NCBI GenBank assembly: GCA_019694875.1 | Contig: JAIBBC010000002.1 | Span: 248,001 to 312,000, forward strand | Origin: Cyclobacteriaceae bacterium | GTDB lineage: Bacteria > Bacteroidota > Bacteroidia > Cytophagales > Cyclobacteriaceae | DNA: 64,000 bases | Direction: 5' to 3' | Shown: piece after piece, positions 1-7,668 of the stretch | Layout: each line of letters opens with the position of its first letter | Numbering within the stretch: position 1 is the stretch's first letter | Notes under the pieces: model-generated | What the model saw: the letters and a program-made list of their open reading frames with translations, nothing else | Told to the model about the DNA's origin: nothing | Database searches by the model: none | Program-made: the position numbers and the translations under genes

Positions 1-408
1 GGATGTTTCCACACAAATAAACTTTTCGCCCGTGTTCACCGCTTTTATAGCGCGAATCAGTTCTTCAAAGCCTGATTTTTTTGAAACAAATCCAAGTGCA
101 CCGGCATTGATAATTCCCGCCACGCGGTCAGCATCGTCATACACAGAGTGTGCAACAATTTTGATGTGGGGATAAGCATCCTGAATGTGCCGGCAAAGCT
201 GAAAACCGTTCATTGTTTTCAGGTCTTCCATGGCATCGAGGTAAATGTCAAGTATCAGAACGTCAACCGGGGTATTTTCCAGCTTGCGCAGCAACTCTTC
301 ACCATCCTTCGCTTCGCCTGCAATTTCAATTTCTTCATCCTGACTCAGAAGATGCCTGATCCCGTCACGCATAATCTTGTAGTCTTCAACATGAAATACC
401 CGTATCAT
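1..408 (-). CDS. Response regulator, NarL/FixJ type (C-terminus cut by window edge)
   Basis: The 136 residues visible form a complete receiver domain. The acidic pair is Glu8-Asp9 (in FHVED), the phosphoacceptor is Asp54 (in LILDIYL), and the conserved lysine lies in GFVSKKSG. The gene would continue past the window edge, where a LuxR-type helix-turn-helix is expected for this family (inference, not seen). The start is supported by an AGAAAGGAAAGA ribosome-binding site just before the ATG. It is transcribed away from the receiver operon on the other strand, with about 280 bp between the two starts. All phosphorylation residues are present, unlike the LuxR-type regulator at 33636. The cognate kinase cannot be named. 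Confidence 0.85.
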   Translation of the reverse strand, partial: MIRVFHVEDYKIMRDGIRHLLSQDEEIEIAGEAKDGEELLRKLENTPVDVLILDIYLDAMEDLKTMNGFQLCRHIQDAYPHIKIVAHSVYDDADRVAGIINAGALGFVSKKSGFEELIRAIKAVNTGEKFICVETS

Positions 409-633
409 TCTTTCCTTTCTAAGACTTTGCGCGCGAATAAGCATCCGTTTAAAATTAAAATCAAACTTGCGGGTGAAAAGGTTCATAAAATCCGGAAATC
501 CACGGAGTAATTTTCTGCCATCGAATTGTAGAATGACGGGCAAATGTAAAAATCCGTGTTTTTCGGGATGGTTTTTGATTAGGTGAAACTCGTTCTTTAC
601 GCCTTAACTAATAACCTGAACCGAGTGTGTGGT

Positions 634-664
634 GTGAAGCTTTGTCTGTGGGGTCTGGCTTCAC
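634..664. promoter_or_regulatory. Inverted repeat in the leader of the receiver operon
   Basis: GTGAAGC (634-640) and GCTTCAC (658-664) form a perfect 7-bp inverted repeat with a 17-nt spacer, 26 bp before the ATG of the first CheY-like gene. It is followed by a C/G-rich stretch rather than a T run, so it does not look like a terminator. It could be an operator or a leader hairpin. The rest of the 409-689 gap shows no gene on either strand. Confidence 0.3.
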
Positions 665-689
665 GCTTCGGTCAGGCAGCCCCGAACCT

Positions 690-1070
690 ATGACACTGCT
701 TTTTATTGATGACGACCCCGAGGACATTGAACTGATACTGGAGGCAATCAAGATAGTCGACCCCGGTCACCGCTGTTTCACGGCTACAAACGGTGCCGAT
801 GGTATGAAAATGCTGGATGTGCTAAAACCGGATTACATTTTTTTAGACATCAATATGCCCGGATTGGGCGGGTGGGATTTGATTAAACTGATTCGGGCTA
901 ACCCTGAATTTGATAAGGTTCCGGTGTGCATCCTGTCGACATCGCAAAACGCGAAGGAACGCGAAATGTTTGTTCGAATGGGTGCTTCCACGTGCTTGTC
1001 GAAACCAAGCTCGTTTCATGAACTGTGTGAGATTTTTAGGAATGTGTTAACGGAAAAACAGAAACCATGA
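690..1070 (+). CDS. CheY-like single-domain response regulator
   Basis: This is a stand-alone receiver domain of 126 aa. The acidic triad is Asp7-Asp8-Asp9 (LLFIDDDPED), the phosphoacceptor is Asp53 (FLDINMPGLGG), a Ser/Thr switch lies in ILSTS, and the conserved Lys is in LSKP. There is no output domain, so it probably passes phosphate on or acts by protein contact, as in the Rcp1/CheY-like group. The ATG was chosen because the receiver fold begins right there; an upstream in-frame ATG would add 21 residues without family character. Its TGA overlaps the ATG of the next small gene by 4 bp (ATGA), so the two are translationally coupled. Partner kinase unknown. Confidence 0.9.
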   Translation: MTLLFIDDDPEDIELILEAIKIVDPGHRCFTATNGADGMKMLDVLKPDYIFLDINMPGLGGWDLIKLIRANPEFDKVPVCILSTSQNAKEREMFVRMGASTCLSKPSSFHELCEIFRNVLTEKQKP

Positions 1071-1276
1071 GTTTACCTGCGAGTGAGTTGAACGAATTTC
1101 ATAAGAGCCTGGTGGATGCCAAGTTTAAGGTATTTGTTATTGAACAATTGAAAAAAGCATTTCGTGGCGATTTTTCATTGATTGAGAATGACATCAACGA
1201 GTTGTTAAGCTATAAAACCCTTCGTGAGATTCGTGCCCGGGCGAGCCAGAAAATTATCTCCCGAAAGAAAGTATAG
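1067..1276 (+). CDS. Small hypothetical protein between two receivers
   Basis: This 69-residue, charged, probably all-helical protein has no signal peptide or membrane segment. I do not recognise a family. It is believable as a gene because it overlaps the upstream receiver by 4 bp and is followed after 1 bp by the ATG of a second receiver, which makes a tight three-gene operon. The central helix (EQLKKAFRGDFSLIENDINELL) and the basic end (REIRARASQKIISRKKV) suggest a protein-interaction role, perhaps with the receivers; this is inference only. Confidence 0.6.
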   Translation: MSLPASELNEFHKSLVDAKFKVFVIEQLKKAFRGDFSLIENDINELLSYKTLREIRARASQKIISRKKV

Positions 1277-1277
1277 C

Positions 1278-1691
1278 ATGAGCCAACAACCTGCGTTAAC
1301 TTTTTTAGTGGTTGATGATGATGCAATTTTTCATTTTCTGATGATGAAATTGCTCGAGCGCCTGGGGATACCGGCCCACTCCGTCCGCACTGCATTAAGC
1401 GGCCGGGAAGCGCTCGACCTGATGGTAGAAGCCCGGCTTACGGGAAAGGCTTACCCGGATTTTATCATGCTGGATTTAAACATGCCGATGATGGGCGGTT
1501 TTGCTTTTTTGGAAGCCTGCCATAAACTTCCGGAACGACTACCACAGCAGGTAAAAATCATTATCATCTCCTCTTCTCTCGATAAACGCGACCGCGACCG
1601 GGCATTGCATCTCGGGGCCAGTCATTATTTGATTAAACCCGTAACGGAAACCGACCTCGAAGCAATTCTGAGATCATCCGAATCGAAGTAA
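1278..1691 (+). CDS. CheY-like single-domain response regulator
   Basis: This receiver-only protein has 137 aa. Acidic residues are Asp13-Asp14-Asp15 (LVVDDDA), the phosphoacceptor is Asp66 (MLDLNMPMMGG), Ser residues follow in IIISSSLD, and the Lys is in LIKPV. The ATG lies 1 bp after the stop of the small upstream gene; an upstream in-frame ATG inside that gene would add 18 unlike residues and was not used. It is the last gene of the three-gene receiver operon. Two different receivers in one operon suggest a branched phosphorelay, but no kinase is in the same transcript; the nearest kinases are the tandem set about 1.4 kb downstream. Confidence 0.9.
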   Translation: MSQQPALTFLVVDDDAIFHFLMMKLLERLGIPAHSVRTALSGREALDLMVEARLTGKAYPDFIMLDLNMPMMGGFAFLEACHKLPERLPQQVKIIIISSSLDKRDRDRALHLGASHYLIKPVTETDLEAILRSSESK

Positions 1692-1754
1692 ACCGGTTTT
1701 TCGGTTGTCACTTCTAAATTTCGTATTGTTGAAGTCGACAAAAAACAGGTACGT

Positions 1755-2048
1755 ATGATTATACGGATAGTCAGGATGCATTTAAGGGAGGCCGGAGTGG
1801 ATGAATTCCTCCAGATTTTTAATGCCAACAAGCATGCAATTCGCAACTTTCCCGGGTGCACACATCTTCAATTACTGAAAGATGCCGGTGATCCGCTGGT
1901 GTACACAACATTAAGTCATTGGAACGGGGAAACTGACCTGGAAGCTTACCGGAAGTCGGAATTGTTTGGCAGTGTTTGGGGCAGGGTTAAAACATTGTTT
2001 TCCGAACGTACGCAGGCCTTTTCGCTGGTGAAATTTATCGAACTGTAG
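1755..2048 (+). CDS. Antibiotic biosynthesis monooxygenase (ABM)-fold protein
   Basis: This 97-residue protein has the ferredoxin-like ABM pattern: an N-terminal strand MIIRIVRMHL, a helix (VDEFLQIFNANKHAIRNFPG), a strand with LQLLKD, then the family hallmark of a Ser-His-Trp segment (TTLSHWNGETDLEAYRKSELF), and a last strand. The fold covers quinol monooxygenases such as YgiN, heme-degrading enzymes and stress proteins; the substrate cannot be read from sequence. It stands alone, 63 bp after the receiver operon and directly before a tRNA gene. A TAAATTTC box about 40 bp upstream is one base away from the TAnnTTTG consensus. Confidence 0.8.
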   Translation: MIIRIVRMHLREAGVDEFLQIFNANKHAIRNFPGCTHLQLLKDAGDPLVYTTLSHWNGETDLEAYRKSELFGSVWGRVKTLFSERTQAFSLVKFIEL

Positions 2049-2049
2049 A

Positions 2050-2080
2050 TTGTTCAAAACTTAAAGTTTGCCCATATTTG
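2050..2080 (+). promoter_or_regulatory. Probable promoter of tRNA-Leu
   Basis: TTG at 2050-2052 and CATATTTG at 2073-2080 are 20 bp apart, which matches the Bacteroidota -33 TTTG / -7 TAnnTTTG layout with one mismatch in each box. It would start transcription roughly 25-30 nt before the mature tRNA. Confidence 0.4.
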
Positions 2081-2112
2081 CAGCCCGATCAGCACGTCCG
2101 CTGGTCGTTTTT

Positions 2113-2194
2113 GCCTGAGTGGCGGAACTGGTAGACGCGCACGACTCAAAATCGTGTACCGCAAGGTGTGCCGGTTCGATTCCGGCCTTAGGTA
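2113..2194 (+). tRNA. tRNA-Leu (anticodon CAA)
   Basis: A class II tRNA of 82 nt folds by eye. The acceptor GCCTGAG pairs with CTTAGGT (with a G-U at 1:72), the D-arm contains GGTAGACGC, the anticodon stem CACGA/TCGTG encloses loop CTCAAAA with anticodon CAA, a variable arm follows, and the T-arm is GCCGG-TTCGATT-CCGGC. The discriminator is A73 and CCA is not encoded. It reads UUG codons. A strong hairpin terminator follows, and its 3' part is duplicated 330 bp downstream. Confidence 0.95.
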
Positions 2195-2340
2195 CAAAGT
2201 CCTGACAGTAATGTCAGGATTTTTTATATGTGGATAGTTTACGTTTTGCGAAGCGCGAAATCGGGCAAGCGTTATGTTGGCATGACGCAGGATGTAACGT
2301 TGAGACTCGCTCAACATAATTCCGGCAAATCGAAGTTTAC
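2167..2340 (+). repeat. Direct repeat copy 1: tRNA T-arm, terminator and GIY-YIG 5' half
   Basis: This stretch recurs at 2463-2670 at an offset of 330-331 bp. Part of the unit is genuine tRNA-Leu (T-arm and acceptor 3' strand), followed by the terminator and the first 113 bp of the nuclease gene. From 2178 to 2340 the two copies differ only by one extra T in the T run and by a one-base deletion and one substitution in the nuclease part. Confidence 0.9.
2201..2225 (+). terminator. Terminator of tRNA-Leu
   Basis: CCTGACA-GTAA-TGTCAGG is a perfect 7-bp hairpin with a tetraloop, followed by six T. It lies 6 bp after the tRNA. The start codon of the GIY-YIG gene is only 2 bp after the T run. Confidence 0.85.
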
Positions 2341-2485
2341 CTCAGGTCATATGCCATGGAAATTGATTTATCAGGAAACTTATTCAGGTAGCGTGGAAGC
2401 AAGAGTCCGCGAAAAGTACCTGAAGTCATCGCAAGGCAGAAGATTTTTGGATAAAGAATTAGGTGCCGGTTCCCTGCCCGACTGA
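2228..2485 (+). CDS. Small GIY-YIG nuclease family protein
   Basis: This single-domain protein (85 aa) has the motif pair WIVYVLRS...GKRYVGMT at residues 2-20, Arg in LRLAQHNSG, and Glu in the helix VEARVREKYLKS, all as in the short UvrC-N-terminal-like GIY-YIG group. That fold cuts nucleic acid; the target of this subfamily is not known to me. The ATG lies directly behind the tRNA terminator, so there is no room for its own promoter or a normal ribosome-binding site, and expression may depend on read-through. The last residues (GAGSLPD) and the stop are encoded by a second copy of the tRNA T-arm sequence plus a palindrome, so the gene end is not ordinary coding sequence. The first half of the gene is repeated downstream as a broken copy. 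Confidence 0.85.
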   Translation: MWIVYVLRSAKSGKRYVGMTQDVTLRLAQHNSGKSKFTSGHMPWKLIYQETYSGSVEARVREKYLKSSQGRRFLDKELGAGSLPD

Positions 2486-2507
2486 CTAGCGTCAGCGGTC
2501 AGGCGGG
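2473..2507. repeat. 35-bp imperfect palindrome inserted in a T-loop copy
   Basis: The insert runs from CCTGCCC to AGGCGGG and can fold into a hairpin around GACTGAC-TAGC-GTCAG, with further G/C-rich pairing outside. It separates TTC from GATT of the T-loop and leaves both flanks intact. It supplies the final Leu-Pro-Asp codons and the TGA stop of the GIY-YIG gene. Its size and shape are like REP-type palindromes, but I cannot tell from one copy whether it is repeated in the genome. Confidence 0.7.
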
Positions 2508-2530
2508 GATTCCGGCCTTAGGTACAAAGT

Positions 2531-2556
2531 CCTGACAGTAATGTCAGGATTTTTTT
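2531..2556 (+). terminator. Duplicated tRNA terminator
   Basis: This is the same CCTGACA-GTAA-TGTCAGG hairpin as behind the tRNA, here with seven T. It probably ends any transcript of the GIY-YIG gene. Confidence 0.75.
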
Positions 2557-2558
2557 AT

Positions 2559-2670
2559 ATGTGGATAGTTTACGTTTTGCGAAGCGCGAAATCGGGCAAG
2601 CGTTATGTTGGCATGACGCAGGATGTAACGTTGAGACTCGTCAGCATAATTCCGGCAAATCGAAGTTTAC
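2559..2670 (+). pseudogene. Truncated, frameshifted second copy of the GIY-YIG gene
   Basis: The first 26 codons are identical to the intact gene at 2228. Then one C is missing after TTGAGACTC (about 2639) and an A is changed to G nearby. The frame leaves the family sequence at once and stops at a TGA about 18 codons later. Nucleotide identity continues past the deletion to 2670, so the two copies were once collinear. The helix carrying the catalytic Glu is absent, so no functional nuclease can be made. Confidence 0.85.
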
Positions 2671-2890
2671 GTAATGTTAGTCGTTCATCCTGAACGTTAC
2701 GATGCCTGCAAATCAAGCTGTATCAAAAGTCGAAGAGAAGTTAATGTTGACTTTTAAAGTACGCTTCATCACTCATAGTTTGAGTACGTGAGAAACTAAA
2801 ACTCAGCTCCTCTATTCGGCAGTGGGTTGAGAATGTTGAGTGATCTTCACGATTTTTTTGCAGGCAAATGAAACCACCAACAAACATTAC
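2671..2890. other. 220-bp sequence of nested inverted repeats
   Basis: The ends are GTAATGTT (2671-2678) and AACATTAC (2883-2890). Inside them, TGCCTGCAAA (2703-2712) pairs with TTTGCAGGCA (2857-2866), and ATCACTCA (2768-2775) pairs with TGAGTGAT (2837-2844). A local hairpin CGTTCA-TCC-TGAACG lies near the left end. The arms are nested in the right order for one long folded structure. There is no coding sequence. It begins exactly where the GIY-YIG repeat stops. It may be a structured RNA or a small non-autonomous mobile element. The remaining 2891-3070 shows only an AT-rich leader with a CTACTTTACT tandem repeat. Confidence 0.5.
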
Positions 2891-3070
2891 AGTGTATTGA
2901 AAATGAAAAAAATGTGAAAGGTGTTGCTCTTCACGAACTTAGTGCAATCTACTTTACTCTACTTTACACAGGACAATTTTTATGCAACTCTTTCATTTAC
3001 AAATGTCTTCCATTATTCAAACAAACTGATAAATTGCCCGCTGTTGTCTAATTAATTTTTCCTTTAGCTC

Positions 3071-5404
3071 ATGGAACGAGTCGGGTGTTTGGCGGGAGAT
3101 AGTTTGCTTTTTAAAATTTCAACGTTAAAGAGAACCTGTTTATTTGCTGCTATTACTATTTGCATGTTGAGCGTTGTTTCCTGTGATCGACAGGGTGACG
3201 ACTACAACGCTGCAAAGACTGACATGTTTTTATTAAAGCAAGCACTTGATTCGGTTGATGTTCTGTATCAGGATCCCCAGGCCTATAAGATCATTACACG
3301 TGTTCGTGAGAAAGTTAACTCCGATCCGGGCAACGCGTTATACATTCGCACACTCCGGTTAACAACTACAGTTCTGCTGTCAAAACCATTTGCGTCTCTC
3401 GTTCAACTGGATTCGGCAGTTTCATTTGCTCACGAAGCCAAAAAATTGGCTTTGCTGGGACACGATTCAATTGAATGGGCCCACAACGAAATACAGATTG
3501 GCAGATACCTCTACCTCAGAAGTTTCTGGTTGCACGAAACCACCGAATTGCCGGGTGCTTCAAATGTGCTGTTGCGTGCCGTTCAATTTCTTGAGAAAAA
3601 AGAAGTGACAGACGGATTGTCGCAGGCATATCATTGGTTATCGGGGGCAACCGCTGTTGCAAATGATGGAGTTGCAAAGAAACTAACCTACGAACTGCGT
3701 GCTCTGCACTATAACGATTCAGTAAAATTCACCGCGCTTCGGGCTAAAATCTGCAATGACCTTGCGGTAATTTATAAAGACCATATGAAGAACATTCCCA
3801 AAGGAAAGAGTATGCTGTTTCGCGCGTTAACAATTTGGGAAAAGTTAAATGACGCAGATAGCGAGTCCGTGGTGCTCGCCAACATCGGTGAAGCATTCTT
3901 AAACGAAGGGGATGTCAATGAAGCCCTGCGATATTACAAGCTGTCGGCAAACGTAGCCGATTCCGCTAAGCATTGGAAACGGGAGGCTATTGCGTATAAT
4001 CAGATTGCCGAGGTGTTTCAAAAAAATTTCCGGTATGACTCAGCCATAATCTATAATAGAAGAGCAATTGATACTTTAAAAAACGATTCTACGTATTCTC
4101 CGGGAATGGTGATCCGGTGGCAGGCAAACCTGGCTGAAAGTTACATGGCTAAAGGTGATCGTGACTTTGCATTTAATCTCGTAGAAAAATTTGAACAAGC
4201 ACTTCCTCACATTGAAGGACAGGGATTAAGTGAAGATTTTGCTGCTCTTGAACATGTTGTTTCCACGCTTCCGCGAACAGGCGACTTAAAAAAGCTGGCC
4301 GATGCACAGCAAAAATTACTGGACTTGCGAAACACAATTTTCGCAAGGGAGCAAATGATTGAAGTGGGCCGGATCGAAAGTCAATATGAAATCCAGCTCA
4401 AGGATAAGGAACTTGAAGTTTTGCAGTTGTCGCTTTCGATTCAGGCCGAGAACGCAACAAAAGAAAAATGGATCCGCATTTTATTGATTATAGGAATTTT
4501 AATCACCACGTTGGGTTTAATTCTGGTGCTCAGGCTACTCCGGCAACAAAATAAGTTTAACAACTCGCTTGCGGAACGCAGTGAGATTATTGAACACCAG
4601 AAACACGAGCTGGAAAAAAATCTACAGGAGTTGCAGCGCACGCAAGGTTACATGCTCACGTCTGAAAAAATGGTTATGCTCGGCCAGTTCACGGCAGGTG
4701 TTGCGCATGAGTTGAATAACCCGTTAAATTTTATTTCGGGCGGAGTTTCTGTGCTGGATGATGTAGTGGAGAAATTCCTGGTTAGTGGAACAGCTTCCAA
4801 AGAAGATGTCAGTAAGGCTTCCATCGGATTGCGGGAAGTGCTCAAGAACATTAATAATGGAGTGGCCCGGATGGCAGCCATTGTTGAGAGCCTTCAAGTC
4901 TTTTCAAATTCAAAAGAAACCTTAACAGAAACCTCGGAAGCTGAGGTAAGCGAGTGCCTGGATGCTTCTCTCATGCTGATCAAATCCAAGCTCGACAGGG
5001 ATGCTATTGAGGTATTACAATCCTACACCCCTGTTAAAGTGCGCGGACATTCCGGGCGTCTCAGTCAGGTGTTCATAAACCTGATCGACAACGCGATTTA
5101 TGCTGTGCTGAATAATCCTGTTGGTGAAAGGCAGTTGGTGATTACGATGGCGATAACTCCGGATCGGGTTAATATAAACTTTGCTGACAATGGCCAGGGT
5201 ATACCGGAGGAAATTCACCGCAGTGTATTCCATGCATTCTTTACCACCAAGGAAACCGGTCAGGGTACCGGTCTCGGGTTATTCATTTGCTACAACATTG
5301 TCAAGGATTTTGGCGGAACGATAACGTTTGAAAGTAAGGTGGGCAAGGGTACTACATTCACGGTAAGTTTATTGCGATCAAAATTTACCTCAGAAAATTT
5401 CTAA
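3071..5404 (+). CDS. TPR-domain sensor histidine kinase (tandem paralogue 1)
   Basis: This protein of 777 aa is a hybrid of tetratricopeptide-like repeats and a membrane histidine kinase. Near the N-terminus is a hydrophobic segment ending in LSVVSC, a lipobox-like site. Helical repeats follow to about residue 440, then a transmembrane segment at about 468-490 and a coiled coil (EIIEHQKHELEKNLQELQRT). The H-box AHELNNPLNF has the phospho-accepting His546. The ATPase domain has the N-box (DNAIYAV), G1 (DNGQGIP), F-box (FFTTK) and G2 (GTGLGLFIC). There is no receiver or DNA-binding domain. The repeats are probably periplasmic and the kinase cytoplasmic. No clear ribosome-binding site precedes the ATG, so a later start a few codons in is possible. 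It is the first and only undisrupted leading member of three tandem copies. Confidence 0.88.
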   Translation: MERVGCLAGDSLLFKISTLKRTCLFAAITICMLSVVSCDRQGDDYNAAKTDMFLLKQALDSVDVLYQDPQAYKIITRVREKVNSDPGNALYIRTLRLTTTVLLSKPFASLVQLDSAVSFAHEAKKLALLGHDSIEWAHNEIQIGRYLYLRSFWLHETTELPGASNVLLRAVQFLEKKEVTDGLSQAYHWLSGATAVANDGVAKKLTYELRALHYNDSVKFTALRAKICNDLAVIYKDHMKNIPKGKSMLFRALTIWEKLNDADSESVVLANIGEAFLNEGDVNEALRYYKLSANVADSAKHWKREAIAYNQIAEVFQKNFRYDSAIIYNRRAIDTLKNDSTYSPGMVIRWQANLAESYMAKGDRDFAFNLVEKFEQALPHIEGQGLSEDFAALEHVVSTLPRTGDLKKLADAQQKLLDLRNTIFAREQMIEVGRIESQYEIQLKDKELEVLQLSLSIQAENATKEKWIRILLIIGILITTLGLILVLRLLRQQNKFNNSLAERSEIIEHQKHELEKNLQELQRTQGYMLTSEKMVMLGQFTAGVAHELNNPLNFISGGVSVLDDVVEKFLVSGTASKEDVSKASIGLREVLKNINNGVARMAAIVESLQVFSNSKETLTETSEAEVSECLDASLMLIKSKLDRDAIEVLQSYTPVKVRGHSGRLSQVFINLIDNAIYAVLNNPVGERQLVITMAITPDRVNINFADNGQGIPEEIHRSVFHAFFTTKETGQGTGLGLFICYNIVKDFGGTITFESKVGKGTTFTVSLLRSKFTSENF

Positions 5405-5459
5405 GAACATGCATTAACCGGAATATCCGTTAATTTTTATTAGAAATCTGTCTGCAGAT

Positions 5460-7668
5460 ATGCTACAAAAAATCGTGTTCGTCTTGTGTGTTACTGGTTT
5501 TATCATGCTGGCAATCTTCGGCTGCCGCGATGACCAAACAGCGATCAAGATCAAAACACCACTGGAGTCAGCACTTGATTCGGCTGAATTGATGTTCATA
5601 TCGCCAGTGGGCGAAAAAATTGTTAGCCGCATAACTCCGGAAGTGTGTTCTGCAAAAGATGTAAGAGTCAGGATCAGAGGCCTTCGCATTATATCAATGG
5701 TGCTCCTTTCAAATAAAGACGTCACTTCACTGGGTCAGTTAGACACTGCCGTGTCGTTTGTTAAAAAGGGCGAACAGCTGGCGTTAGCAATAAATGATTC
5801 CATCGAATGGGCGCTTTGCACAGTTCAATTATTCCGATACAAAAGCCTGAAACATGAATGGTATTTCGGAGGCGATGAAAAAATCGGGTCAAAAGAAAAA
5901 CTCAGGAAAGCTATTGAGGTTCTTGAGAGAGCCCGGATGACGGATGGCCTTTCGATGGGCTGCCGCACATTGTCACATGCAATTTCAATTGACGATGAAG
6001 ATTTAGCTGAATCGTTGAAATATGATCTCCTCGCGCTGAAGTACAACGACTCAACGAAATATCCGGTTTTGAGAGCACGGAGTTGCGGAGATTTGGGAAA
6101 CAAGTATTGGTATTTCGGACAATTAAAACTGGCTGAAAATTATTACCTGCGGGCCATCGAAATATTCAAATATTATGATACGCTGCATCATTCTCTCTCA
6201 CTGGTAAATCTGGCGAAATATCAGTAATAATAAGGCTCAAAGACCTCACTATTATCACATGGCTGCTGCAGTTGCAAAGTCGTGCAAAGCTACAGTATGG
6301 GAATCCGAAGTTTACTTTGAATTGGCGCTTCATTTTCAGGCAGTAAGCATGTTTGATTCAGCCCTATTTTTCCTAAGGAAAAGCACCGAAACAGCGCCTA
6401 AAAATCTTGGAAACTATCAGAAGGTAATCGATAGCCGCGAAGCGTCAATGGCCGTGAGTTACCTGCAGCTCGGCCAACGGGCTAAAGCGCTAAAGCTAAC
6501 CGCCATACGGGAAGAAAAACTGAACAATGAATGGTTAAGCGGAGACAGTCAGATGATTGAGTTAGGTGACTTGATAACAAGTTATCGGATGTTGGGCGAT
6601 CTTAAAAAATTAGTAGCTGCACAAAGAAAATTGGTGTTATTAAACGAATCGGTGAATTCGAGAGAAAGAATGATTTCAACTGGCAAGGTTCAGGGCCGGC
6701 TTCAGCTTGAGCTTAAAGATAAGCAGTTAAAAGTACTGGAGATGTCGAACGAACTGCATGCCGCGGCCGCTAAGCATGAATTGTGGTTGCGGTTTTTATT
6801 GATTGGAATTGTACTTGTTACAGTGGCAGGGTTTGTCGTAGTAAGAATTCTTTTGACGCGGCAGAAGAAGTTGAATCTTTTTTTGACAACGCAGAATGAA
6901 ATGATCGACCAGCAGAAAAATGACATTGAGAAGAGTTTGCAGCAACTGCAACGAACGCAGGCTCATGTATTGAATTCAGAAAAGATGGCCATGCTCGGTC
7001 AGTTCACTGCGGGTGTTGCGCACGAACTAAATAATCCGTTGAATTTTGTTTCGGGAGGCCTTTCGGTATTGGAGGAGACGATTGAAGAGGCGGGAACGGA
7101 ATTTGAAAAGGAACGAGAGACATTGAGCGCCATCCGTGGAGGAATTGACCGGGCAATGGCAATCGTAAACAGTCTCCGTGTATTTTCGAATCCCCGGTCC
7201 GGAATAGGATATGATTCATACTCCGACATTGCCGAATGCATGAAGGCATCACTTCTGGTGATGCAATCCAGAATAACAGCTAATGAAATAAACGTTGTAT
7301 CGGATTTATCCGAGCAACTGGTCGTTGGTCATTCCGGTCAACTCTGCCAGATTTTCATCAATATTATAGATAACGCCATCCACGCAGTTAAAGATATGCC
7401 GAAGGAACGCAAGAGGATTCATATTCGGTCCCGAAAGCATGGCCCGAACGTGTTGATTGACTTTCAGGATTGCGGTGCCGGCATTCCGGAGTCAGTGCAC
7501 GCAAATTTGTTTCGGCCATTCTTTACAACAAAGCCGGCAGGTCAGGGGATAGGCCTCGGTTTATTTATTTGTAACACTATTTTGAAGACAATCGATGGGG
7601 CTATTGCATTTGAAAGCCGGGCAGATGTTGGTACGACCTTCTCAGTGCAACTCGCCAGGCCAAAATGA
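5460..7668 (+). pseudogene. TPR-domain sensor histidine kinase (tandem paralogue 2), frameshifted
   Basis: The architecture is that of its two neighbours: signal segment ending in LAIFGC, helical repeats, transmembrane segment, coiled coil, H-box AHELNNPLNF, and N, G1, F and G2 boxes (GIGLGLFIC). The reading frame breaks at about 6216-6219. The first part runs to a TAA at 6225-6227. The rest (SNNKAQRPHYYH onward) continues in the +1 frame and aligns residue for residue with paralogue 3 (THDDAESLRYYH). One extra base therefore explains the break. The first ATG after the break (6259) has no ribosome-binding site. No slippery sequence is evident. The stop overlaps the next gene by 4 bp. It is either a genuine pseudogene or a sequencing error; everything else in the kinase is intact, so decay would be recent. 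Confidence 0.8.

Larger units (their letters stand above)
2463..2670 (+). repeat. Direct repeat copy 2, split by a palindrome
   Basis: GTGCCGGTTC (2463-2472) equals the 5' half of the tRNA T-arm and loop. After a 35-bp insert the copy resumes at 2508 with GATTCCGGCCTTAGGTAC, which is the rest of the T-arm, the acceptor 3' strand and the discriminator. The terminator and the start of the nuclease gene follow. Identity stops abruptly at 2670. The copy lacks the acceptor 5' strand, D-arm and anticodon arm, so it is not a tRNA gene. Confidence 0.85.

Noticed and set aside
2508-2524. A second tRNA-Leu gene
   Set aside because: Only the T-arm and acceptor 3' strand are present; the acceptor 5' strand, D-arm and anticodon arm are missing.
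6210-6262. Programmed ribosomal frameshifting in the middle kinase
   Set aside because: There is no slippery heptamer or following hairpin, and both paralogues are read in one frame.
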